Positions 53,850-63,951 of a stretch of DNA of 64,000 bases are shown here, in pieces. The stretch is from Plotosus lineatus (Eukaryota > Chordata > Actinopteri > Siluriformes > Plotosidae): NCBI GenBank assembly GCA_024760905.1, contig CM045733.1, forward strand, positions 21,700,501 to 21,764,500. The letters run 5' to 3'. The notes below the pieces were generated by a model. It worked only from the letters and a program-made list of their open reading frames with translations. It was not told the DNA's origin and made no database searches. Each line of letters opens with the position of its first letter. The stretch's first letter is position 1. The position numbers and the translations under genes were made by a program.

Positions 53850-56638
53850 CTTCTTTTCCTTTCGGCTTTTCCCTTCAGGGGTCGCCACAGCGAATCATCT
53901 GCCTCCATCTCACCCTATCCTTTGCATCTTCTTCTCTTACACCAACGACCTTCATGTCCTCCTTCACCACATCCATGAATCGTCTCTTTGGTCTTCCTCT
54001 AGGCCTTCTGCCTGGTAGTTCCAGCCTCAGCATCCTATTACCAATATACTCACTATCCCTCCTCTGTACATGTCCAAACCATCTCAATCTAGCCTCTCTG
54101 ACTTTGTCTCCAAAACGTCTTACATGTGCTGTCCCTCTGATGTGCTCATTCCTAATCCTATCCATCCTCGTTACTCCCAAAGAGAACCTCAACATTTTCA
54201 TCTCTGCTACCTCCAGCTCTGCCTCCTGTCTTTTCCCCAGGGCCACTGTTTCTAAACCATACAACATCGTTGGCCTCAACACCATCTTGTACACTTTTCC
54301 TTTCATTCTTGCCGATACCCTCCTGTCACACATCACAACACTTTTCTCCAACCATTCCAACTTGCCTGCACACGCTTCTTGACCTCTTTTCCACACTCTC
54401 CATTGCTCTGGATTGTTGAGCCTAAGTACTTAAAATCCTCCACCTCTAATATACCACCACTCTAACATACTTCTCTGCCACTCCAGACTTCCTCATGCAA
54501 TACCACAGTTCTTCTCTCGGCACCCTGTCATATGCTTTCTCCAGATCCACAAAGGCACAATGCAGCTCCCCCTGACCTTCTCTGTACTTCTCCATTAACA
54601 TCCTCAAGGCAAACACTGCATCTGTGGTGCTCTTTCTTGGCATGAAACCAAACTGTTGTTCACAAATGCTGACTTCTGCCCTTAGTCTAGCTTCCACTAT
54701 TCTTTCCCATAACTTCATCGTATGGCTCATCAACTTTATCCCTCTATAGTTGCCACAACTCTGCACGTCTCCCTTGTTCTTAAAAATGGGCACCAGCACA
54801 CTTCTCCTCCATTCCTCTGGCATCCTCTCACTCTCTCAGACCTTGTTAAATGTTCTTGTCAGAAAATCTACTGCTACCTCTCCTAGACACTTCCATACCT
54901 CCACCGGTATGTCATCAGGACCAACGGCCTTTCCATTCTTCATCCTCTTCAATGCCCTCCTCACTCCACCCTTACTAATCTTTGCTACTTCCTGGTCCTC
55001 AACAGTCACCTCTTCTACTCTTTTTTCTCTCTCATTTTCCTCATTCATCAGCTCTTCAAAGTACTCTTTCCATCTTCCCAACACACTTCTGTCATCAGTC
55101 AATACATTTCCCTCTCTGTCCTTTATCAATCTAACTTGCTGCACGTCCTTCCCATCTCTATTTCTCTGCTGTGCCAACCTATATAAATCATTTTCTCCCT
55201 CCTTACTTTCCAACCGAGCATACAAGTCATCAAACACGCTCTGTTTGGCCTTTGACACTGCTACCTTTGCCTTACGCTGTGTCTCCCTGTACTCCTGTTT
55301 ATTCTCTTCGGTTTTCTCAATGTCCCACTTCTTAGCTAATCTCTTCCTTTGTACACACTCCTGCACTTCCTCATTCCACCACCAAGTCTCCTTATCTACT
55401 TTCCTTCCAGATGACACACCAAGTATTCTCCTACCTGTCTCCCTGATCACATTAGCTGTAGTTGTCCAGTCATCTGGAAGCACTTCCTGACCACCCAAAG
55501 CCTGTTTCAACTCCTCCTTGAAGACAACCTGACACTCTTCCTTTTACAACTTCCACCACTTTGTCTTCTGCTCTGCCTTTGCCTTCTTCACCTTCCTCAC
55601 CATCAGCATCATCCTGCACACCACCATCCTATGCTGTTTGGCAACACTCTCACCCGCTACTACTTTGCAGTCACTGACTTCCTTTAAATTACATCGCCTG
55701 CACAAGATGTAGTCTACCTGTGTGCTCCTACCTCCACTTTTATAAGTCACCCTATGCTCCTCTCTCTTCTGGAAGAAAGTATTCACCACAGCCATTTCCA
55801 TCCTTTTTGCAAAATCTACCAACATCTGTCCTTCTGCGTTCCTGTCCTGGATACCAAACCTACCCATCACTTCCTCGTCCCCTCTGTTTCCTGCACCAAC
55901 ATGTCCATTAAAGTCTGCCCCAATGACCACTCTTTCACCTCTGGGGGTACTCTGCATCACTTCATCTAACTCCCTCCAGAATCTCTCCTTCTCTTCTCGC
56001 TCACATCCTGTCTGTGGGGCATAAGCACTAACAACATTGACCATCACACCTTTAATTTCTAACTTGAGACTCATCACTCTGTCTGACACTCTTTTCACTT
56101 CTAGAACATTCCTGGCAAACTCCTCCTTCAAGATGACTCCGACTCCATTTCTCTTCCCATCCACATCGTGATAAAACAGCTTAAACCCTGCTCCTGTGCT
56201 TCTAGCCTTGCGACCTTTCCACCTGGTCTCCTGAACACACAGTATGTCCACCTTCCTCCTCTGCATCATGTCAGCCAGCTCTCTACCTTTTCCTGCCATA
56301 GTTCCAACGTTCAAAGTCCCTACTTTCAGTCCTAGACTCATGCCTTTCCTCTTCTCTCTCTGGCAACGGACACGCCTCCCGCCTCTCCTTCTTCGACGTC
56401 TTCGACCAACAGTAGTCCAATTTCCATCAGCACCCTGTTGGTTGACGGCACTGATGGCGGTCGTTGTTAACCCGGGCCTCGACCGATCCGGTATGTGATT
56501 CTTTCTTGTGATTCGCATAGTTTATTTGGCATTTGTTTTACGCCGGATGCCCTTCCTGACGCAACCCTCTGCATTTATCCGGGCTTGGGACCGGCGTGAG
56601 GGAGAGACACTGGTTTGTGCCCCCCCTCACGGCTGCAT
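53850..56638 (-). mobile_element. RTE LINE copy E, complete ends, RT-core deletion, nested in F
   Basis: Minus-strand RTE with both ends: 5' GCAGCCGTGAGGGGGGC at 56637 and a 3' tail at 53850. A 16-bp target duplication TAGTGAGAGCAGAGAA lies at 53834-53849 and 56639-56654. At 54447-54456 the same ~350-bp deletion as in copy D removes the QGSALSP and FADD motifs. Apart from that deletion and a few frameshifts the copy is well kept, with a 324-codon open endonuclease. It had to be moved by enzymes made elsewhere. Confidence 0.95.
55544..56518 (-). pseudogene. RTE copy E: endonuclease, open for 324 residues
   Basis: The best preserved APE endonuclease of the window. Arg-rich leader (residues ~35-60), GTLNVGTMAGKGREL (about 66-80), CVQETRWKG with the catalytic Glu (about 93-101), NVVSAYAPQTGC (about 161-172), IGADFNGHVGAGNRGDEEV (about 198-216) with the Asp-x-Asn motif, and STQVDYILCRR (about 267-277). 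A stop after KLKWWKL separates it from the linker and RT, which continue from 55510 downward. The open frame suggests a fairly recent copy. Confidence 0.88.
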
Positions 56639-57355
56639 TAGTGAGAGCAGAGAAGAAGTGCAGGAAAATCTAGAGCGGTGGAGGTATGCCCTGGAAAGGA
56701 GAGCATTGAAGGTTAGCCTCAGTAAAACAGAATTCCTGTGTGTGAACGACAAGGACTCAAGAGGAACTGTGAGGTTACAGGGAGCAGAGATAAAGAAGGT
56801 GGAGGATTTTGAGTACTTAGGCTCAACAGTCCAGGTCAATAGCGAGTGTGGAAAAGAGGCGAAGAAGTGTGTGCAGGCAGGTTGGAATGGTCGGAGAAAA
56901 GTGTCTGGTGTGATGTGTGATAAGAGGGTATTGGCAAGAATGAAAGGAAAAGTGTACAAGCCGGTGATAAGGCCAGCAATGTTGTATGGTTTAGAAACAG
57001 TTGTGCTGAGCAAAAGACAGGGTTCCCTTTGGGAGTAACGAGGATGGATAGGATCTGGAATGAGTACATCAGAGGGACAGCCCAAGTAAGATGTTTTGGA
57101 GACAAGGTCAGAGAGGCTATATTGAGATGGTTTGGACATGTCCAGAGAAGGGATAGTGAGTATATTGGTAGTAGGATGCTGAGGTTGGAACTACCAGGCA
57201 GAAGGCCAAAAGGAAGACCAAAGAGAACATTTATGGATGTGGTGAAGGAGGACATGAAGGTAGTTGGAGTAATAGTAGAAGATACAGAGGATAGGGTGAG
57301 ATGGAGGTGGATGGTTTGCTTTGGCGACCCCTGAAGGGAAAAGCTGAAAGGAAAA

Positions 57356-58043
57356 GAAGAAAGAGGAAGCCAAAGAAGTCGAGGTGGTTGAGAAGTTAAG
57401 GTGATAGACTGCGAAACCATTGTATTCTGCATGTGTGGGATTGAAGCCCATCCTTCTTGCCTAAGTGCTACTTAGCTTTTCCTTTATGCTGACTGGATCG
57501 CATGGAGCATTGTGGGTCATGAAAACTGAAAAGACTTCATGTAAAGTGACAGGCAGTCCAGATGACAAAGGAAATAATTCTCTGTGTTATGCCTTTTGCC
57601 ACAGACTTGCATGCCAGCAAATAGAATGAACTGTTTCACCATGAACTGAAGTCGACTGACTGCACATCTTTTGGGCACAGGGTTGAGGTGTTCTTGTCAA
57701 GAGTTGAATGGGACCTGGTTGTCAACAAAGTTGAGCATGTTCTGGCAGGCAGGTCACATCTCTTCCAGGACATGTCTGTGCCCTGAAAACACTTTACTGT
57801 GGGGAAATGTGGCTGAGTGGTCCCAAGTGTTGGATTCTGGCATCAGTAGAGATGTCCTTTCAAATCCCACTGATGCCAGCCTTCCCTATACTTTTTTGTC
57901 TGAAAACTTTTGTGGGTCTTGCCACATGCGCATACAGTTAACAAGAAGAGCCTTGCCTTTACCCAGCCTTACTAGATTCAACAAATTAATCTTGGTGTGA
58001 GCTACACATATTTCTCCAGTGAGAGGGAGGCAACTCACATGTA
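57356..58043 (+). repeat. Composite tRNA-array repeat, locus 9b
   Basis: Ser-like remnant (about 57384-57462; anticodon loop altered), long spacer with AAGTGACAGGCAGTCCAGATG, and a Leu-like unit (about 57805-57882). It ends at a Tc1 fragment. Confidence 0.8.
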
Positions 58044-58362
58044 TAAACTACATTACCCAGAAAAACATGAGGCAAGCATTGTGGAGGTGTGAAGTTCAGG
58101 TGTGAATCTGAATGGGAGCATATGTTGTTCTCGAATCTGAATATACCTTTTGCATTGATGATGCCTTTCCAGACGTGCAAGCTGCCAATCCCACACACAC
58201 TCATGCAACCCCATACCATCACAGATGCAGGATTCTGAACTGAGCGCTGATAACAACTTGGGCTGTCCTTGTCCTCTTTAGTCCGGATGATATGACATCC
58301 CAGTTTTCCATAAATAACTTTGAATCGTGATTCGTCTAACCACAAAACAGTTTGCCACATTC
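58044..58362 (-). mobile_element. Tc1 transposase fragment (third family)
   Basis: The minus strand encodes VLWLDESRFKV with the first catalytic Asp (about 58345-58315), GCHIIRTKEDKD, SVMVWGCM (about 58220-58197) and GSLHVWKG. After a frameshift near 58140, QIREQHMLP follows. N-terminal DNA-binding part and C-terminal catalytic residues are absent. Confidence 0.85.
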
Positions 58363-60117
58363 CATTTTAAATTACCCGTGGCCCATAAAAATGCCTGTGA
58401 TTCTTGGTTCTGTTTTGAAACGGCTTCTTCCTTGTGCTGTAGAGTTTCAGCTGGTAACAGTGTGAGTCCAGCATGATTCCCCAGGTTCAAGTCCCACCTT
58501 CTCTGTTGTGGCATTTCACTTTGAAAGGCTGCATTCTTAGATAGGATTGCCAAGCCTTTTTCATGAAAAAAAATTAATCCTTCCCACAGAGTTCAGATCA
58601 CTTCTAAAGGAAACATGTCATGTCGACAAAATGTAAATTACATCTAATTTTAATTGAGGTGATTTAACTTGTTCCATGTTTTAATGAACATTTACAAGTA
58701 CTTTTACTTTTTCAACCAGTGGGGATGTAGCTCAGTGGGAGAGCACATGCTTTGCATGTATGAGGTCCTGGGTTCAATCCCCGGCATCTCCATTGAAGTG
58801 GCAAGAATCACTGTTTCCTTCAGATATGCAGGGGAAAAAACCTTTTCTCAAGGAATCGGATTGTGTCATTTTTCAATTGAACCGAGATCGAATTTTCATT
58901 GAAATGTTTAAGATAATACTTTGTTTTTAGGGACATTAACATGATCCAGTTAAGCAAGCACTTGTAGCTCAGTGGACGACTGTATGGTTGGCAGTTTGGC
59001 ATGTGTAGGCCCCTGGGTTCAATCCTTGGTATCTCCATTATCTCTGGTGAGGTCTTGAATTTCAACAGAAAACTTTTCTGAACGATACTGACAAAGTTGT
59101 GATATGTAAAAAAGTTTGGATTTCACATCATTTCTATCTGAAACATATTGTTCATAAATCCTAAATTCAATCTAGTTTAAATTCAATGCAAAGAGTTGAA
59201 TTGATGTCCCCTTTTTAACAACATTGACCGGTTCCAGTCAATCTGGCAGGTGAGTATGACGCTCTGGTCAATTGTGTGCTTTGCATGCATGATGTTCTGG
59301 GTTCAGTTTGAGTTTTGGAATATGTTCGTGCAAAGAGATGAACACTGCACAGGCATTACGGCTGTCCGATGACACTTCTTTCATGAGCTTAATGGTCTAT
59401 CAACACTGTGTGTGGGTGGTGTTGCCAGTCTCAGGCACTGGATTTTGGCTTCAGTATCTGTGGAGGTGTCCATTCAGATCGCACGATGCCAGCCTTCCCT
59501 TTACTTTATATGGACAAAAACTTTTGTGGGTCTTGCCACACATGCAAACAATTAATAAGAAGAGCCTTGTCTTTACCCAACCATTGTAGCTTAAATGAAT
59601 GAACCAAAGTGTGATCTACTTCTTTCTCCACTGACAGGAAGGCAATTCACATGTATAAACTACTTCAACATGTGGTGAAGAAGATGGGGTAAGCACTGTT
59701 CAGTTGTGATAGCTGTCTGATGACACCTCTTTCATCAGCTTACTGACCCTTCAAGTCTGTGTGTGTGACATAGCCACCAGCCTCGGGAGTTGGTTTAAGG
59801 CTCCAGTTTTTTGGGGGGTGGGTTCATGTAAATATTGATTAAAAATAGTATGAATTAAAATATTTCAATTGACATTTAAACTCGATCTAATTTAAATTTT
59901 TTTGACATGACATGTTTCCTCTGGAAGTGATCTGAAATCTGCTTGAAGGGTTAAAAGTTTTTACTAATAATGACTTTGACAGTCTTATGTGATGACCAAA
60001 AAGGAGTGTGACCAAAAAGGAGACCATGGGATCTGAACCTGGGGCCTCATACATGCAGTGAGTCCTGTCATCAGTGTTACAGATTTCCAAACAAACTGTA
60101 TCAGTGCATGTTCTGAA
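58363..60117 (+). repeat. Composite tRNA-array repeat, locus 10
   Basis: The longest uninterrupted stretch of the array. It has a half Ala-like unit (about 58460-58500), a tRNA-Ala (58721-58792), a degenerate Ala-like unit (about 58965-59037), another near 59250-59310, an intact Leu-like site (59425-59492, empty for the LINE at 44.5 kb) and an empty Tc1 target (about 59660-59675). A Leu-like unit (about 59765-59830) and a minus half Ala unit (about 60030-60085) follow. It serves as the reference copy for several insertions. Confidence 0.85.
58721..58792 (+). tRNA. tRNA-Ala (TGC), intact fold
   Basis: 72 nt. Acceptor GGGGATG/CATCTCC pairs fully (one G-T), D stem GCTC/GAGC, anticodon stem CATGC/GTATG with loop TTTGCAT, T stem CTGGG/CCCGG with one wobble, discriminator A. 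The A box has GTGGGAG instead of GTGGTAG. No near TTTT terminator. Confidence 0.72.
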
Positions 60118-60360
60118 TATTCATTCATTCATTTTATGAACCACTTAATCCCAATTGGGGTTGCAGCAGAGTCTCACTCCAAGACAGAGGACTGGAACAG
60201 CCTATCAAGCTAATGCACATGTTCTTAGAAGGGTGGAGAAAACCTACACAAATATGAGAAGAACATGCAAACTCCACACTGAAGCAACCAAGCTGGGAAT
60301 TGAATCCAGGACCTTCTTGCTGTGTAGTGATGTGCTAACCACCATGCCACCACATATTCT
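60118..60360 (-). repeat. Common fish dispersed repeat
   Basis: Minus-oriented copy similar to 26529-26750, with ATTCATTCATTCATT at its left edge and AACATGCAAACTCCACACTG and GGAATTGAATCCAGGACC inside. Confidence 0.7.
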
Positions 60361-60719
60361 ATATTGACTCCTGGATGATACTTGTCGGTATCAAAATAAA
60401 TGAAATAATTTCTACACACATGTTCAATTTATTTATCGTATTTTTTTTCTCTCAAACTCTGCCAAATAGATTTGAGCACCAAAATATGGAACAAAATATA
60501 CCAACATGTAATATAACATTGAAATTACTAAAAATACAAGCATACAACAAAAAAATTTATAAAATTTAACAATTCATTAAATATTAGGCTGATCATCCAT
60601 AATAAAACAGGTTAGATTGTTATAAAGTACAAAACTGATGTTGGACAACAATAGAATGAGGTTCAACAGATAACATGAATGTTGTTAATGGCAGTGGGCA
60701 GATCTTTTGGACCTGTGAT
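60361..60719. other. AT-rich composite-repeat spacer
   Basis: It resembles 14580-14830 and 29875-30000 (ACACACATGTTCAATTTATT, TATGGAACAAAATATACCAA). No gene. Confidence 0.55.
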
Positions 60720-61165
60720 GGGGTTAGGGGTCCAAGCCACCACAAGTCTCCACTGTCATGTGTGCATGCCACAAGACAGTTGATAAGAGCAGGACCTGTC
60801 TACCTACGCATGTGAAGACTGGATCTGGCTGATTGTGTTGGAGAAACCACCGAATTGGTTCAACAGACAAGAAGGTGGACCCAGCAAAGTGCCGTGGAGC
60901 ACAACCACAGCACAGTGAGACACACAGGACACAGAGGCCATCCACTGCATCCTGACCTATCTCCAGCTCTCTCGATTCTGTCTTGCCACTGGACTCAGAT
61001 AAGCCGGGAATGCAAGAGTTAGGCTGATGATCGATGCAACTCTCCCTCACTTTAATCCAAGTCAAGTGCAAGTCATGACTTCACCCATATCGCAGATCAT
61101 CGATCTGATATGAAGTCATGGCCATCTTCAACTTCGAAGAACGAACAACAACGTATAGTTCTTGT
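60720..61165. repeat. Unclassified repeat, probable LINE 3' untranslated region
   Basis: GC-richer than its surroundings. It ends with CTTCGAAGAACGAACAACAACG, a form of 3' end common in fish LINE tails with (AAC)n. No coding frame. Assignment is by recall only. Confidence 0.35.
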
Positions 61166-61204
61166 AGTATTAGACTGACAGCTCACTTTATATCTATAAA
61201 TCGT

Positions 61205-61273
61205 CAGGTAAAATGCTCCCCGTTCATTTGCTTTAACGTTTTGGTTTTTTTTTTTGCGATTTTACGGGGATTT

Positions 61274-61341
<68 letters not shown>

Positions 61342-62314
61342 ATTGAGTTTAGCATGCTCTCTGTATGTAGTACGAGACATACCTACATAGTACACTGACG
61401 TAATATGCTACTTATGCATGACGCTGCATCCATTGTTTACAAACGACAGACTGAACGTGCCCTGCTTATTCCCAGTTCATGTGTTTCCCTTGTGTTAAGA
61501 CATCGTCTCTGTTATCTTCGTGTTTACACCGTTTTGCGGACTTTTGCAACCCTTACCAAATATGGTTGGTCACAAGCATAAGCCTACTAGCATGGGTGCA
61601 AGTTTTCCGGCATATGCCGGAATTTCCGTTTTTCCCAAGACTGAATTAACTATCTGCTCGAATCGGCGCAATCTACCATGCATACCCAGTTAAGCAAAGA
61701 GAGTTGTAAAATGAATGAAAACCCGAATCCAGAAAAGAAAGAGAACTCTCCGCTCTGCTGGTGATTCATATCAGTGCAGGCTGAGTACGAAACAAGTATT
61801 CAATGGCACCCTTGCTCACTTGAACGACCTGAAGTCCGGACAACCTGCACTTTGTCTCAAGCACAAGCAAGTGAACTACTTTCGATGGAGCGCCTCACAT
61901 ATTGTAAACTTGATTGGCTGTTTTAAGCTTCATGTAAAGTGACTCGCTCAGTTTCATGTAAAGTGACTCAGCTCAATGCTATTTTGTAGCGTGTTGTGTT
62001 TAAAATGGTCTGAATGGTTATATTTGATACTGTATTTGATGAGTGAAATTTGATTAAAATTTATCTATTTGAAATTATTTTGTTTGAATTTAATTTATTT
62101 GAAATTAATGTTGATATTATTTGATATGTTTGATATTATTTTAGAATGTTATGTTTATAATAATTGATTTAGGGGTGTTTTATGAGATACAGTAATGTTA
62201 TTTATGGATGTATAGTACAGTATGAATGTCATACGTCACTGGAACGTACAATACGTTTTTTTCACCTTATGTTCGGCCGTCCAGAACCGAACTAAAATGT
62301 AAGTTGGGGAGCAT
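61205..62314. mobile_element. Non-autonomous Tigger-like element Y2
   Basis: Paralog of Y1 over its whole length (GGCATATGCCGG text near 61610, CTCCGCTCTGCT, GATTGGCTGTTTTAAGCTTCATG, and the AAGTTGGGGAGCATCTG end before TA). It differs by a (TA)n expansion near the left end at 61279-61334. No transposase frame. Confidence 0.8.
61279..61334. repeat. (TA)n microsatellite
   Basis: About 27 TA units inside element Y2. Confidence 0.95.
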
Positions 62315-62339
62315 CTGTATATAAGAAAAATTAACAGTG

Positions 62340-62616
62340 ATTCAATGAATTTACACATATGTACATCTGTATGAAATATGGATGCATCATGTATATTTTG
62401 GAAAATTATCGTAGTACAGATCTATACACACAAATGTATGAGTATGCATGTACATTTGCAATGTGGAAGGCAGTTTTCATTTACTCAATACATGTATATG
62501 GCAGAACCAACCCCTACTATATTATCAGCCACATGCACATGACGTATACAGTGAAAACCACCAGTCCCATACTCATACACTCATCTAGTGCGAATTCAGA
62601 TGGCTTTCTCTGAATT
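62340..62616. repeat. Dispersed segment paralogous to 50199-50430
   Basis: See 50199-50430. Here it separates Y2 from fragment Y3. Confidence 0.65.
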
Positions 62617-63290
62617 TACAACAAGCACAAGCAAGTGAACTACTTTCGGTGGAGCGCCTCACGTGTTGTAAACGTTGATTGGCTGTTTTAAGCTTCATGT
62701 AAAGTGACTCGCTCAGCTTCATGTAAAGTGACTCTGCTCAATACAAATTTGTAGCGTGTTGTGTTTAAAATGGTGCGAATGGTTATATTTGATACTGTAT
62801 TTGATATTTGATTAAAATTTATCTATTTGAAATTATTTTGCCTGAATTTAATTTATTTGAAATTAATGTTGATATTATTTGATATATTTGGGCAGTGGTG
62901 GTCTAGTGGTATAGGGCGCTGGATCGCTGATCCAAAGGTTGGCGGTTCGAGTCCCACTCTCCACAAGGTTGTCACTGTCCCCCCAGTGCGGCTAACTGGG
63001 TTATCAAAGGCGGGCCATGTCTCTCACTGTCTATGGTGTGAGGCATGTAAAAGAACCATTGCTGACTTTCATAAAGAGTAGGCTGCAAAGTCGTCAGCGT
63101 GTTTCTATCCCTTGCTAAAAGGGTTGTGACAGGAAGGGCATCCGACGTAAAAACCTCTGCCAAATTAAACGTGCGAATCAAAATGATTCGCTGTGGCGAC
63201 TCCCGAGTAAAAGGGAAAAAGCCGAAAGGAAGACAGACAGACATTATTTGATATTATTTTACAATGTTATGTTTATAATAATTGGGGGGG
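62617..63290. mobile_element. Tigger-like element fragment Y3 with SINE
   Basis: Repeats part of Y1/Y2 (about 61857-62160): AAGCAAGTGAACTACTTTCG, GATTGGCTGTTTTAAGC, GATATTATTTGATAT. A full SINE interrupts it at 62891-63242; Y1 and Y2 give the empty site. Confidence 0.8.
62891..63242 (+). mobile_element. tRNA-headed SINE, full length
   Basis: Complete copy with the best preserved head (GGCAGTGGTGGTCTAGTGG.., GGCGGTTCGAGTCCCACTC), body and RTE-like tail ending GGAAGACAGACAGAC. The flanks give an imperfect target duplication (ATATATTTG and ATTATTTG). Confidence 0.93.
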
Positions 63291-63424
63291 GGGGTGTTCA
63301 AATCCCACCAGTCTGGCAGTTCAAATCTGCCAGTGGCTCAGTTTCTCCTTTTTGTGGCTCTTGCAAAACCCCACCCGTCACTTGAATTGACACTCACTGG
63401 CATCCACCGAGTACTTCAGTGCAT

Positions 63425-63506
63425 GATGAGGTGGCCGAGAGGTTAAGGCGATGGACTGCTAATCCATTGTGCTCTGCATGCGTGGGTTCGAATCCCACCC
63501 TCATCG
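63425..63506 (+). tRNA. tRNA-Ser (GCT), intact fold
   Basis: 82 nt, class II. Acceptor GATGAGG/CCTCATC fully paired, D arm GCC..GGC, anticodon stem ATGGA/TCCAT with loop CTGCTAA (anticodon GCT), long variable arm (TGTGCTCTGCATGC), T stem GTGGG/CCCAC with TTCGAAT loop, discriminator G. It matches vertebrate tRNA-Ser(GCT) almost base for base. It is the most convincing functional tRNA gene here, although other copies of the same unit are decayed. Confidence 0.88.
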
Positions 63507-63868
63507 TTGGCACATTCTCCCTTCATACTGGCTGACTAGTTCTCATGAAGCAACACTTTTGAAGAAAACTGGAAAAAAGTCAACCTGAGAAACTTCAGAC
63601 AAAGTGACAGGCAGTCCAGATGACACAGTGAATGAATCTGTGTTGTGTCTTTCGCCACAGATTGACATGCATAGGAGCAGAATGAACTGTTGTTCAACCA
63701 TGAAATCAAGTTGATTGATAGCCAATCTGTTGGGGACAAAGTTAAAGCTGAGCTGTTCTGTCAAGAGTTGAATGAGACGCGTCTGTTTGTGAAAATAGGC
63801 AAGCACCATGCAGATGTTCTAAAGGACAGATCACATCCCTCCTCGGATTGAAGTGTGCCCCCAAAGCA

Positions 63869-63951
63869 CTTTGCTGTGGCTGAGTGGTCCAAGGCACTGG
63901 ATTTAGGCTCCAGGTTCTGTCGTGGTGTGTGGACAATTCCTACCTTCACCA
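63869..63951 (+). pseudogene. tRNA-Leu(TAG)-like unit
   Basis: GTGGCTGAGTGGTCCAAGGC and CTGGA-TTTAGGC-TCCAG match the D and anticodon arms of vertebrate tRNA-Leu(TAG). The T arm (GTGGACAATTCC) and acceptor do not pair, so it is probably inactive. Confidence 0.6.

Larger units (their letters stand above)
51450..57355 (+). mobile_element. RTE LINE copy F, full length but split by copy E
   Basis: Plus-strand RTE with its 5' end (GCAGCCGTGAGGGGGGC at 51451) and 3' end (GGAAAAGCTGAAAGG to about 57355). Without the nested copy at 53850-56638 it is about 3.1 kb, the usual RTE size. The ORF covers the APE endonuclease, linker, RT and C-terminal domain, with several frameshifts (about 52075, 52300, 52680, 52950, 53085, 57020). 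It is inserted in the composite repeat next to a Ser-like tRNA unit, with a short GTCGA-type duplication. Confidence 0.92.

Noticed and set aside
61118..61390. Open frame with alternating Ile-Tyr
   Set aside because: It translates the (TA)n microsatellite. Frames through (GA)n and (GT)n at 20.3-20.8 and 21.2-21.5 kb were dropped for the same reason.
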